Shown in pieces: positions 57,560 through 64,000 of a DNA stretch of 64,000 nucleotides (positions within the stretch are counted from its first letter, which is position 1; every line of letters begins with the position of its first letter). The stretch is taken from NCBI GenBank assembly GCA_031549265.1, contig JAVBQB010000004.1:55408-119407 (forward strand), written 5' to 3'. The notes below the pieces were generated by a model. That model had not been told where the DNA came from, made no database searches, and was given only the letters and a program-made list of their open reading frames with translations. The translations under genes and the position numbers were made by a program. This DNA comes from JAVBQB01 sp031549265. Lineage in GTDB: Bacteria > Bacillota > Clostridia > Oscillospirales > JAVBQB01.

Positions 57560-59665
57560 TCATTCGGCGCTAAAGGTCTGGATTGCGTAACTTCTTTTTT
57601 CCGTTTTGCGGTCGTCTTTACGCTCAACCTTAATAAAATAGCTTCCCGGGTTCAGCCGTTCGGAAAAAACCTCCGTATCCAGCTCGGATACATACTTGAG
57701 CGAACCGAACGCTTCTGTCTCTCCCTCTTTGAAAACAGAGACTTTTATCTCCGAGCGGTTTTCGGTAATGAATGCAAAACCCGCTTCGCCGCTCTTTGTA
57801 ACGGTAAAGTAATAGTAATCGACGTCATCCTTGCCGTCCAGATCCGCAAAAAGAAGATCCGGCATCCTCAAATACTGCGCATTTTCACGTGTATCGTTCG
57901 GATCGTTCTCCAGAGACGACGGGAAGTCCGCAAGTTTGATATTATAAAGTTTTTCCGCCTCACTCAGCGATAGGCAGTCGACGTATAGGTCGTAATATAT
58001 GTTATCCCATTTGAGCGTTCCGGCAGGATCGTTCGCGGAAATCACGATATTATAGTCTCCTTTGGGCAGGAACCCTTCAATAATGCTGAATTCCTTGCCC
58101 GGATAAAACATCTGCTTTAGATGCTCGGTGTTTTTACTGTCGACTACTTTCATGACAATTTTCGGAGCATATAGCAGATGCGATTGCATCCTGACGTAGA
58201 AATGCGAATCCTCCTTGAGACTGATTGAGAATCCGTCCACGTCGTTGGCATCGGAAAGGCTGCAATAAACCGCAGATAGTGTTGTAAGCTTTTTGTAGTT
58301 TGCCGGCGAGTTGTCCGGTTCGGTTTCTTCGAACTCATCGGCGTGATAATAATCTTCGTAGCGGCCCGCAAACATCATGGATACTTCGCTGATCTGCTTC
58401 GGTTGGTCGAACCTGTGCACTTTGTCCAGATAAGTGATCGGCACAGCGAAATTGAAACCCTGTACGTCCAGCCCTCCGGTAGTTATTCCGACCACCTGAG
58501 AGGCTGAATTCATCAGCACTCCGCCGCTGCTGCCGTGAGTTATCGGAGAGGAAAACTGAATCATATCTATCTGAAACATTTTACGCGCGTCCGCGGAAAG
58601 GATACCTTCTGATATTGTGCTCGCTAGTCCCGCGGGATTGCCGATGGTGAACACTTTGTCCCCGGTTTTCAGTTTGGACAGGTCGCCTATTGTAACCGGT
58701 TTGAATCCTGTGCCTTTAATTTTTATTATCGCGATGTCCAGCCTGCTGTCGTAGCCTAGCACGCTTTCGACGTCGTATGTCTTTTTGTCCGTAGTTGTAA
58801 TTTTGGCAGTAGCAGCTGTCGAAATCACATGGTAGTTTGTCAGCGCCGTTCCGTCAGCGTCAATGAAGAAACCGCTGCCTAGCGCGTCGTCATTGCCATC
58901 AGAGTCTTTAGTCACGATCACAAATACCGAGGGAGCGGCGAGATCGTATACCTGCCCCGCAGTCATATCCTTGCCGACCACGGAGACGCCAAGTTTTGCC
59001 GCGAGCTCGGATATTTTCGCGTCACCCGCCGCTGCCGCCGTCAGCTGCTCGGATGTGACCGCGCTGTCGTTAAGGTACAGTTTTTCAAGCAGAGCGATGT
59101 TAGAGCCTTTTATGCTCGCGAAAAGCGCCGCGTGCGAAAGAGCGACGACGTAGCCGCGCTTAAGATCGGCGTCCGCGTCCAGCAGTTTCTTGAGATCATC
59201 GCCGATTATCTTGAGGTCTATCAACTTTTCAACCGCTTTATCCCAGGTGAAATCCCCGGCAGACTCGCTGTATCCCAGCGAACGCAGCAGGAATGAGGCG
59301 TACTGAGGCGCCGTGGCAAGGTCGCCGGAGCCAAATCTATCGGCAGATAGACCCTTGGTGATTCCGTTTTTGTACAGGTAACCCACGTACGGTCCTGCCC
59401 AAGCGGGAACATCTTTAAAGGGATGCGCATTATTCTGCGTTTTGGCCAAGGTCTCTTTTCCGAGCAGACGCACGACCATAACCGCCGACTCCGCTCGTGT
59501 CGCCGCGCGCTCCAGCTCAAATCCTGCGTCACTGCCGAGGAAAAGGCCGAGTTTTTTTAATGAGTCAGCATTTTGGAGGTAATCAAGCGGGCTGGCCCAG
59601 GCGCTGGGGATAAAGCAAACAGTTAAAGCTATTGCCAATACCACGGAAAGCACGCGTTTTTTCAT
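57560..59665 (-). CDS. Secreted HtrA-type serine protease with N-terminal SLH domains
   Basis: 701 residues. Signal peptide (about 1-24), SLH repeats (about 30-190) including HPFKDVPAWAGPYVGYLYKNGITKG, a trypsin-like protease domain (about 235-425) with the triad His279 (TNYHVIS), Asp310 (SRLDIAI) and Ser380 (HGSSGG), then two beta-rich PPC-like domains (about 450-700). No PDZ domain is present, unlike DegP/HtrA. The SLH part should hold it on the S-layer-bearing surface, where it could process or control other exported proteins. The oxyanion Asn of GNSGG is Ser379. ATG start, own promoter. Confidence 0.9.
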   Translation of the reverse strand: MKKRVLSVVLAIALTVCFIPSAWASPLDYLQNADSLKKLGLFLGSDAGFELERAATRAESAVMVVRLLGKETLAKTQNNAHPFKDVPAWAGPYVGYLYKNGITKGLSADRFGSGDLATAPQYASFLLRSLGYSESAGDFTWDKAVEKLIDLKIIGDDLKKLLDADADLKRGYVVALSHAALFASIKGSNIALLEKLYLNDSAVTSEQLTAAAAGDAKISELAAKLGVSVVGKDMTAGQVYDLAAPSVFVIVTKDSDGNDDALGSGFFIDADGTALTNYHVISTAATAKITTTDKKTYDVESVLGYDSRLDIAIIKIKGTGFKPVTIGDLSKLKTGDKVFTIGNPAGLASTISEGILSADARKMFQIDMIQFSSPITHGSSGGVLMNSASQVVGITTGGLDVQGFNFAVPITYLDKVHRFDQPKQISEVSMMFAGRYEDYYHADEFEETEPDNSPANYKKLTTLSAVYCSLSDANDVDGFSISLKEDSHFYVRMQSHLLYAPKIVMKVVDSKNTEHLKQMFYPGKEFSIIEGFLPKGDYNIVISANDPAGTLKWDNIYYDLYVDCLSLSEAEKLYNIKLADFPSSLENDPNDTRENAQYLRMPDLLFADLDGKDDVDYYYFTVTKSGEAGFAFITENRSEIKVSVFKEGETEAFGSLKYVSELDTEVFSERLNPGSYFIKVERKDDRKTEKRSYAIQTFSAE

Positions 59666-59750
59666 TTATGTATTCCCCTTCTTCTATAACGGCGGCAACG
59701 CTGGACAGACCGGTCTGATGACGGCGCGGTTACGTCCTGCCGCTCAGTTA

Positions 59751-59779
59751 ACTTTATCATATGTCGCCGCATAACTCAA
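59751..59779 (-). promoter_or_regulatory. Promoter of the SLH-protease gene
   Basis: On the minus strand: TTGAGT (59779-59774), 17-bp spacer, TAAAGT (59756-59751). Confidence 0.55.
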
Positions 59780-59931
59780 TTGGGAATTTCCAGTTAAACT
59801 CAATTTTATTTTGACATTAGATTGCGCGTTCCCGAGCATTTCGTAACCGCCACGGCTCGCGATTCATACAATGTCTCAGAGGGCATTGTAATAGTTCACT
59901 CTGCCTCGACAGCTTACAGGAGGCTTTATAA

Positions 59932-60282
59932 ATGAGTTTTGACGTTCTTGAAAACATGACAAGCCAGGAACTTGAGCGCACATACCCTGACCTTTACAGG
60001 GCGGTATACCCACACATAAGCAATGTTGCAGATCAAATCGGAACCTCTTATCTCGACCCCAATTCGATAGGCAGCCTGACATCCGAAATCGCGCGCCGAA
60101 GCGGTTTCGATGTCGGCGGACCCGCGGTTGAGGCCGCTGCTTACGGCGGTTATGGCCGCAGACATGGATGGGATTACGGCCACAGACACGGACATCACAG
60201 CCACGGCGGAAACTTTATGCCAGACTTCATCCGTATATTGCTCATGCGCGAGCTGTTCAACCGCCGCAGAAGACGCTGGTAA
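59932..60282 (+). CDS. Small protein with Tyr/Gly/His-rich region, function unknown
   Basis: 116 residues in three parts: an N-terminal helical domain (about 1-60, MTSQELERTYPDLYRAVYPH then SLTSEIARRSGF), a Gly/Tyr/His/Arg-rich stretch (about 70-94, with HRHGHHSHG) that could bind metal, and a C-terminal LLMRELFNRRRRRW basic end. It resembles unassigned short clostridial proteins with a helical start. No signal peptide. ATG follows AGGAGG. Own terminator. Confidence 0.75.
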   Translation: MSFDVLENMTSQELERTYPDLYRAVYPHISNVADQIGTSYLDPNSIGSLTSEIARRSGFDVGGPAVEAAAYGGYGRRHGWDYGHRHGHHSHGGNFMPDFIRILLMRELFNRRRRRW

Positions 60283-60338
60283 CCTAAAATCACCCGCGAT
60301 TGCCCGTCAAGAAATCGTGTATCTGACGCAGCCGACAA

Positions 60339-60376
60339 AACCCGCTAAACCAGACGATTTAGCGGGTTCCTTTTTT
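60339..60376 (+). terminator. Terminator of the His-rich protein gene
   Basis: AACCCGCTAAA / TTTAGCGGGTT stem, 8-base loop, followed by CCTTTTTT. Confidence 0.9.
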
Positions 60377-60498
60377 CGACATAGTCATGGTCAATCGCTG
60401 TTTCGGCATCCGGCAGATGCATCTTGAAGTTTTCTGGGTATGATTTGGCTTTGTTCAGATGTAATTATCGTAATCGGTACTGCCGCAAATATTTTTTC

Positions 60499-60528
60499 TT
60501 GACAAGCTCGCTTGTAGTATGGTAAAGT
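60499..60528 (+). promoter_or_regulatory. Promoter upstream of tRNA-Ser
   Basis: TTGACA (60499-60504), 18-bp spacer, TAAAGT (60523-60528). Transcription would start about 155 nt before the tRNA. Confidence 0.5.
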
Positions 60529-60534
60529 GATATG

Positions 60535-60692
60535 GACTTTCGGCATAGCCGGGCGCTCTGGCAGCTGCAAAGCCGTCTTTCGGTAACAGTCGGTTTTGCT
60601 CTGGCAATATCCAGAGTGTATTTGCTTTTCCCACCCGCGCTTCCAGATCGAAAACAAAGCATTATACATTTTACAGGAAAGCAGTCCAACAT
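60535..60692 (+). other. Unexplained leader between promoter and tRNA-Ser
   Basis: About 155 nt with no open frame carrying a ribosome binding site. It contains a small hairpin, CTCTGG-CAATAT-CCAGAG (60599-60616), and a CGGCatagCCG hairpin (60540-60549). It could be a long tRNA leader or an unlisted small RNA. Confidence 0.3.
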
Positions 60693-60784
60693 GGAGAAGT
60701 ACTCAAGTTGGCCGAAGAGGCGCCCCTGCTAAGGGTGTAGGTCGCGAAAGCGGCGCGAGGGTTCAAATCCCTCCTTCTCCGCCA
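60693..60784 (+). tRNA. tRNA-Ser (anticodon GCT)
   Basis: A 92-nt class II tRNA. Acceptor arms GGAGAAG and CTTCTCC pair fully, with G and an encoded CCA after them; anticodon GCT at 60728-60730 in the loop CTGCTAA; long variable arm GTAGGTCGCGAAAGCGGCGC; T-arm GGGTTCAAATCCC. It decodes AGC and AGU. Its 3' end is overlapped by the stop-proximal end of the serine recombinase. Confidence 0.97.
60763..60784. other. Candidate attachment site at the 3' end of tRNA-Ser
   Basis: The recombinase frame ends inside the tRNA (its last residues SGGEGGI are the reverse reading of the T-arm and acceptor). A recombinase read toward a tRNA 3' end is typical of an element integrated there. No second copy of this sequence exists in the remaining 3.2 kb, so the other end lies outside the window. 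Confidence 0.4.
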
Positions 60785-62463
60785 GAATCACCGACGGTTT
60801 TTAACTGTCGGTGATTTGCCATTTCATGGGGCTGCGAGTATTCGCAGCCCTCTGTTTTTGTGCAAATATCAGAGCAAATTATGCTACTTGACAGCTCATT
60901 CGGATAGATATTAATTTCGGGGAAAAAGTTAAAATGAACATCAATAAAATCTTCGTACACGATAATTTGTTTTACATAAGTGTGCAACACCTCTTTGATG
61001 TCACACAACAGTTTACTCCGCAACTTTGTTCGAATTTCGGCCAATATGCACTCAACCTCTTCTCGAGAAACTGAATCTCGACTTTGATTCTTAACCGCAT
61101 CGGCGACACGAAGGTCGAGTTGGATTTTGTCCTCCTCCATCTGCCTTAGCCTTTCCATTAAAGTCGGAGACCGAGATTCGATAATAATGTCCACAACGCC
61201 ATCAATTGTCACCTGAAGCTCCTTTTGACGACGGCGAAGCGTCTTTAGCTCGTCAGAGCTGCCGTGTTGCTTGTCTTTTAAGTACTGATTATATGCTTTT
61301 GTTAGTTCTGCCACTTTTTTATCTGACAACACTGAGTTGCACAACTCATCGATAACAAATCCTTCAATATACTCGCGGCTAATCTCTTTGTTGCTGCACT
61401 TGATACCGTTTGAGTTGGAGCGATTTGTGCATGCGTAGGATACAAAATATCCATCGTGAGCGCCATTTTTTCTTCTCTCGCGTCTGCCTCCAGAAAAGGA
61501 GCCCCCGCACTGCCCACAGACCATTCTTCCGGTTAGTAGGTAAGTTTCCTTTGCGTGACTATGCTGCCTTGTTTGCATTCGCGTGGCGAGCTTTTCCTGC
61601 ACCTTTTCGAAATCTTCTTTTGAGACAAGTGCTGGACATCCACCTTCAACGCAGACCCACTCTTCACGCGGCTTATATGTATGCCCGTTGCGGCGACCAT
61701 CATCGTCTTTGGAAGATGATTTATTATAGATATAAGTCCCGGCGTACTTCTCATTTTTGAGCATACTCAAAAAGCTGGATTTAACAAACGCTTGCCCTTT
61801 TCGGGTCTTGTATCCTAGTATATTAATTTCCTCCATGATTTCGCCATACCCAACACCTTCTAAGAAACGCTTGAAAACCTGTCGGACAACATCCGCCTCT
61901 TTTTCATTGATTTGCAGCAACATCGTCTCACGGTCAAGCTTAAATCCATAGGGCGGCGAGCCGCCAACGTGCATCGATTTGAGTGCGTTTTCTTTTTTCC
62001 CCTTCTCGACTTCGGCGGCAAGGTTTATTATATATTCCTCATCACGGATTTCGGTAATGGCCGTCATGAGTTTCCCTTCAAATGTCTTTGGTCTCTCAGT
62101 AAAAGACTGCGTGACGCTTATGAGCTGAATATTAAATTTTGATAGCTTTTTACGATAGATAGCACTTTCTCCGCTGTTTCTAAAAAAACGGTCAAGTTTG
62201 TGAACTAGGATAATGTCGAAGCCACCTTCTTCACAAGCCACCATCATTCGTTGGAAATTAGGGCGTTTATCGTTTTTTGCAGTCTTTGCACGGTCTATAA
62301 ATTCGTCAACAAGAACTAATCCGTTTTTCTCGGCATATGACTCGACAGCACGCTTTTGTGCCTCAATAGACTCTTCGCGTTGCATATCAGAAGAATATCT
62401 GTAGTATCCAACGCAGAACTTAATTCCACTTTCGTTAGCTTGCTTTCTTTTCAAACTCCTCAC
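60763..62463 (-). CDS. Large serine recombinase (site-specific integrase)
   Basis: 566 residues. N-terminal resolvase domain (about 17-165) with GYYRYSSDMQREESIEAQ (catalytic Ser in the YSSD segment), LVHKLDRFFR and the Arg residues of the active site; a recombinase domain (about 180-290, PPYGFKLD); a zinc ribbon (VCGQCGGSFSGG..., CxxC plus later Cys); and a C-terminal coiled coil (about 400-480). It catalyses integration or excision of a mobile element through a Ser-DNA intermediate. The last ~30 residues cover two hairpins and the tRNA end, so the native C-terminus may be altered by integration. Start uncertain: GTG at 62463 or TTG at 62454. More AT-rich than the backbone. Confidence 0.93.
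   Translation of the reverse strand: MRSLKRKQANESGIKFCVGYYRYSSDMQREESIEAQKRAVESYAEKNGLVLVDEFIDRAKTAKNDKRPNFQRMMVACEEGGFDIILVHKLDRFFRNSGESAIYRKKLSKFNIQLISVTQSFTERPKTFEGKLMTAITEIRDEEYIINLAAEVEKGKKENALKSMHVGGSPPYGFKLDRETMLLQINEKEADVVRQVFKRFLEGVGYGEIMEEINILGYKTRKGQAFVKSSFLSMLKNEKYAGTYIYNKSSSKDDDGRRNGHTYKPREEWVCVEGGCPALVSKEDFEKVQEKLATRMQTRQHSHAKETYLLTGRMVCGQCGGSFSGGRRERRKNGAHDGYFVSYACTNRSNSNGIKCSNKEISREYIEGFVIDELCNSVLSDKKVAELTKAYNQYLKDKQHGSSDELKTLRRRQKELQVTIDGVVDIIIESRSPTLMERLRQMEEDKIQLDLRVADAVKNQSRDSVSREEVECILAEIRTKLRSKLLCDIKEVLHTYVKQIIVYEDFIDVHFNFFPEINIYPNELSSSIICSDICTKTEGCEYSQPHEMANHRQLKTVGDSGGEGGI
60786..60816. terminator. Hairpin directly after tRNA-Ser
   Basis: AATCACCGAC / GTCGGTGATT 10-bp stem immediately past the CCA end; the T-tract is poor. 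Confidence 0.5.
60829..60859 (+). terminator. Terminator downstream of tRNA-Ser
   Basis: GGGCTGCGA / TCGCAGCCC 9-bp stem followed by TCTGTTTTTG. It lies inside the 3' part of the recombinase frame read on the other strand. Confidence 0.7.
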
Positions 62464-62587
62464 CCTTCATTTGTTTTTGATTTTCAGTACGTTCAGAATG
62501 AATAACTCTTAATAGTAACTCAAGGGCGCTCGGTCCATCTTTGGGGGTGTTCACCCACATTGAATTAATTTGTCTTTTCTGCTTCAC
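62435..62587 (-). CDS. Possible 50-residue protein upstream of and overlapping the recombinase
   Basis: A short frame starting at GTG (62587) and ending in TAA at 62437-62435. It encodes a charged peptide running KQKRQINSMWVNTPKDGPSA and ending in GEEFEKKAS. GGAAAGAG precedes the GTG by 9 bp. It overlaps the recombinase start by 29 bp, as expected for translational coupling. The frame remains open upstream to a TAG for another 17 codons (ISGFRCTGKSTV), so the true start could lie earlier. No family recognised; might be a small accessory protein of the element. Coding status is inferred from composition and position. Confidence 0.4.
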   Translation of the reverse strand: MKQKRQINSMWVNTPKDGPSALELLLRVIHSERTENQKQMKGEEFEKKAS

Positions 62588-63093
62588 AACCGTGCTCTTT
62601 CCGGTGCAACGGAATCCAGAAATATTCCGATTCTAAAGATGTTCATTTGTGCTCAATGTCAATAAATTTTCTGGTCTGGCACCTAATAGATACAGGTCTT
62701 TTTTCCTGTTCGCGCCAAGTATGATATATTGCGTTTAAACGCTATATATCGCCAGACCGCAGTCGAATAACTGTATTTAAAAACTGCCAAAGCGCACGGC
62801 TGTAGAGGTTTAGAGCAATTATACACTATAGAATTTTATGTTTCAAGGTACAACGAGCTGTCTGAGAGTAATTATTGTATCAAATTTATTATTCATTTCT
62901 ACGCTGACCAGCGACACCCTACCTTTTACCTCATATAAAAGGTGACCAACTGAAAAAGCCCTCGGCGACGATTTAGTCACAGAGGGCTTTTTGCGTATTG
63001 TCAAGAGCAGACTTAATGATGACTTTTGCTAATGATTTTGCATTTTCATAAAGTGAAACCTTGTTTTATAAGGAACACCCCTTTGTCACGACC
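62588..63093. other. AT-rich gap between recombinase and cargo gene
   Basis: Apart from the hairpin at 62953-62992 and the upstream extension of the 50-codon frame, no gene, RNA or clear promoter was found. It may hold the leader of the recombinase unit. Confidence 0.4.
62953..62992. terminator. Bidirectional terminator
   Basis: AAAAAGCCCTC / GAGGGCTTTTT stem with an 18-base loop, giving U-tracts on both strands. It would end the minus-strand gene at 63094 before the recombinase unit. Confidence 0.85.
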
Positions 63094-63774
63094 TTATTCT
63101 TGCTTTTCTTCTGCCAAGCTCTCCGCGATGCATCTGATAGCATTCAAAAGATTCCGCCTTGTTCTACCTTCACCTTGCCGGTAATACAGGGCAATATCGA
63201 ATCTTCGTTCGACTCCGGAAGTTCTCTCAATCACTGCGTCCAACTTCAGATGGTCCATTGATACTGGAATAATACGAAGCTTCAGACCCAATCTGCCAAG
63301 CTTGTCTCGGTTTTCATAAAATTCCGAAAGCGTGGTATATATGTCGTTTTCAAAGTCGTGGGCGTCTGTGCTGTCAATCTTGGAAACCTCACTGCTCCAG
63401 CTGCGCAAGAACTCCCAAAACTCTTGGGGTTTTCCTTCTGCCTTGAACTTCATTGCTTTATTGCGAAGCATAAGGTCTGCCGCTTCACCACTGGATACAA
63501 CCACGGTTTCGGCTTTGGCCTCGCTGTATTTTGAGGTGCCCGACGTCAAGTCAATAAACATTTGGGTTGCCCACGCTCTGCAAACAAGGCTATACTCGTC
63601 CAGAAAACCGACGAGTTTGCCATATTTTTCGGGATGAACACTGCGCCAGACTCCATAAAAGCCTTCGACGATTTCGGGGTAGGGCGCTTTACAGGGTATC
63701 GGCTCTGCCAGGATATTCTCTTTGAATTCCAAGTTTGCGCTGATTCTCGAACTTATAGGATTATTTGTTTTCAC
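63094..63774 (-). CDS. Hypothetical protein of the putative integrated element
   Basis: 226 residues, soluble, mixed alpha/beta, without signal or membrane segments. An early segment (about 28-75: PCKAPYPEIVEGFYGVWRSV) is helical, a Lys/Glu/Trp-rich middle (about 105-135: EGKPQEFWEFLRSWSSEVSK) follows, and the C-terminal part has RRFDIALYYRQGEGRTRRNL. I do not recognise a family. Located behind the recombinase on the same strand, separated by a terminator, so it is likely cargo of the element. Confidence 0.75.
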   Translation of the reverse strand: MKTNNPISSRISANLEFKENILAEPIPCKAPYPEIVEGFYGVWRSVHPEKYGKLVGFLDEYSLVCRAWATQMFIDLTSGTSKYSEAKAETVVVSSGEAADLMLRNKAMKFKAEGKPQEFWEFLRSWSSEVSKIDSTDAHDFENDIYTTLSEFYENRDKLGRLGLKLRIIPVSMDHLKLDAVIERTSGVERRFDIALYYRQGEGRTRRNLLNAIRCIAESLAEEKQE

Positions 63775-63922
63775 TGCACAAGCTCACTAGTCAAGTATCT
63801 ATCATAAGTGAATTGTCATATTCGTTTTTTTTCAATAGTACGAGGGAGTAGACATCTTAACATTTGCGCCCTCCCCCGTTTTTATTTTCATAGCCGGAGA
63901 CATCCTGAATATTATCGGATTT

Positions 63923-64000
63923 TTATCTGAGTTCTAATACATCGAGCTTATGTTCCAACCGACCATCGCTGTACCGTCGTGAAAAAGGCTCATGGTGAAA
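63923..64000 (-). CDS. C-terminal end of an unidentified gene entering from the right
   Basis: The minus strand is open from the window edge to a TAA at 63925-63923, giving 25 residues with a plausible composition (FSRRYSDGRLEHKLDVLELR). Nothing else can be said from so short a piece; it may be chance. Confidence 0.3.
   Translation of the reverse strand, partial: FHHEPFSRRYSDGRLEHKLDVLELR

Noticed and set aside
60535..60692. Small signal recognition particle RNA ahead of tRNA-Ser
   Set aside because: The conserved apical loop core (GGAAG...AGCAG arrangement) is not present in the right form.

Overview
The window looks like the chromosome of a spore-forming member of the Clostridia (Firmicutes) with moderately high GC. 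The evidence is the conserved block spoVB-like / mazG / HU / rqcP / yabP / yabQ / divIC / yabR, a yabE-like gene followed by ksgA, a CIRCE-controlled groESL operon, GlnN-type glutamine synthetase, a GTP-dependent PEP carboxykinase, S-layer-homology proteins, and frequent GTG/TTG starts with strong GGAGG-type ribosome binding sites. Many promoters are clean sigma-A boxes with a 17-bp spacer. The species cannot be named from the sequence.

Layout. 1-4.6 kb is accessory and partly AT-rich. It holds an unidentified partial gene running off the left edge, an SGNH acetylesterase with a SHOCT-like tail, two HXXEE membrane proteins divergent from a TetR regulator across one shared palindrome, and a 21-bp tandem repeat. 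4.6-7.9 kb, minus strand, is a trans-translation locus (tmRNA and smpB) interleaved with two cyclophilins, with birA upstream. 8.1-28 kb is a long plus-strand housekeeping run: glycosyltransferase, cytidine deaminase, NYN-LOTUS protein, phosphoesterase, a degenerate 2-hydroxyacid dehydrogenase, recJ, rel, a metallo-beta-lactamase-fold hydrolase, hemZ, a nucleoside kinase, an ATP-grasp protein, PNP, an MTA/SAH-type deaminase and glutamine synthetase III. 26.5-31.5 kb is the sporulation and division block. 31.6-37 kb carries trxB, an amidohydrolase coupled to a lone fumarase alpha-type subunit, and groESL. 37-43 kb, minus strand, has an Ig-like surface protein and a heterodimeric ABC exporter. 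43.4-47.6 kb has a yabE-like 3D protein, ksgA and PEP carboxykinase. 47.8-56 kb has an SLH protein, a chemoreceptor and a MacAB-like exporter. 56-60.3 kb has a TerD-vWA protein, an SLH/HtrA protease and a His-rich small protein. From 60.7 kb a tRNA-Ser(GCT) gene abuts a large serine recombinase read toward it; this is the likely edge of an integrated element that continues past the right end.

Functional links. tmRNA, SmpB and RqcP all serve ribosome rescue. Purine salvage (PNP and the deaminase) is overlapped as one unit. The YabP/YabQ/SpoVB-like/DivIC/S1 block belongs to cell-envelope and spore-cortex development. Several surface genes (Ig-like protein, SLH proteins, HtrA protease, 3D protein) suggest an S-layer-type envelope. 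The most unusual observations are a biotin ligase with Ser at the position of E. coli BirA Arg118, a 2-hydroxyacid dehydrogenase homologue without the usual catalytic residues, a TerF-like vWA domain with a broken MIDAS, the HXXEE/TetR switch, and a 50-codon ORF overlapping the recombinase start.
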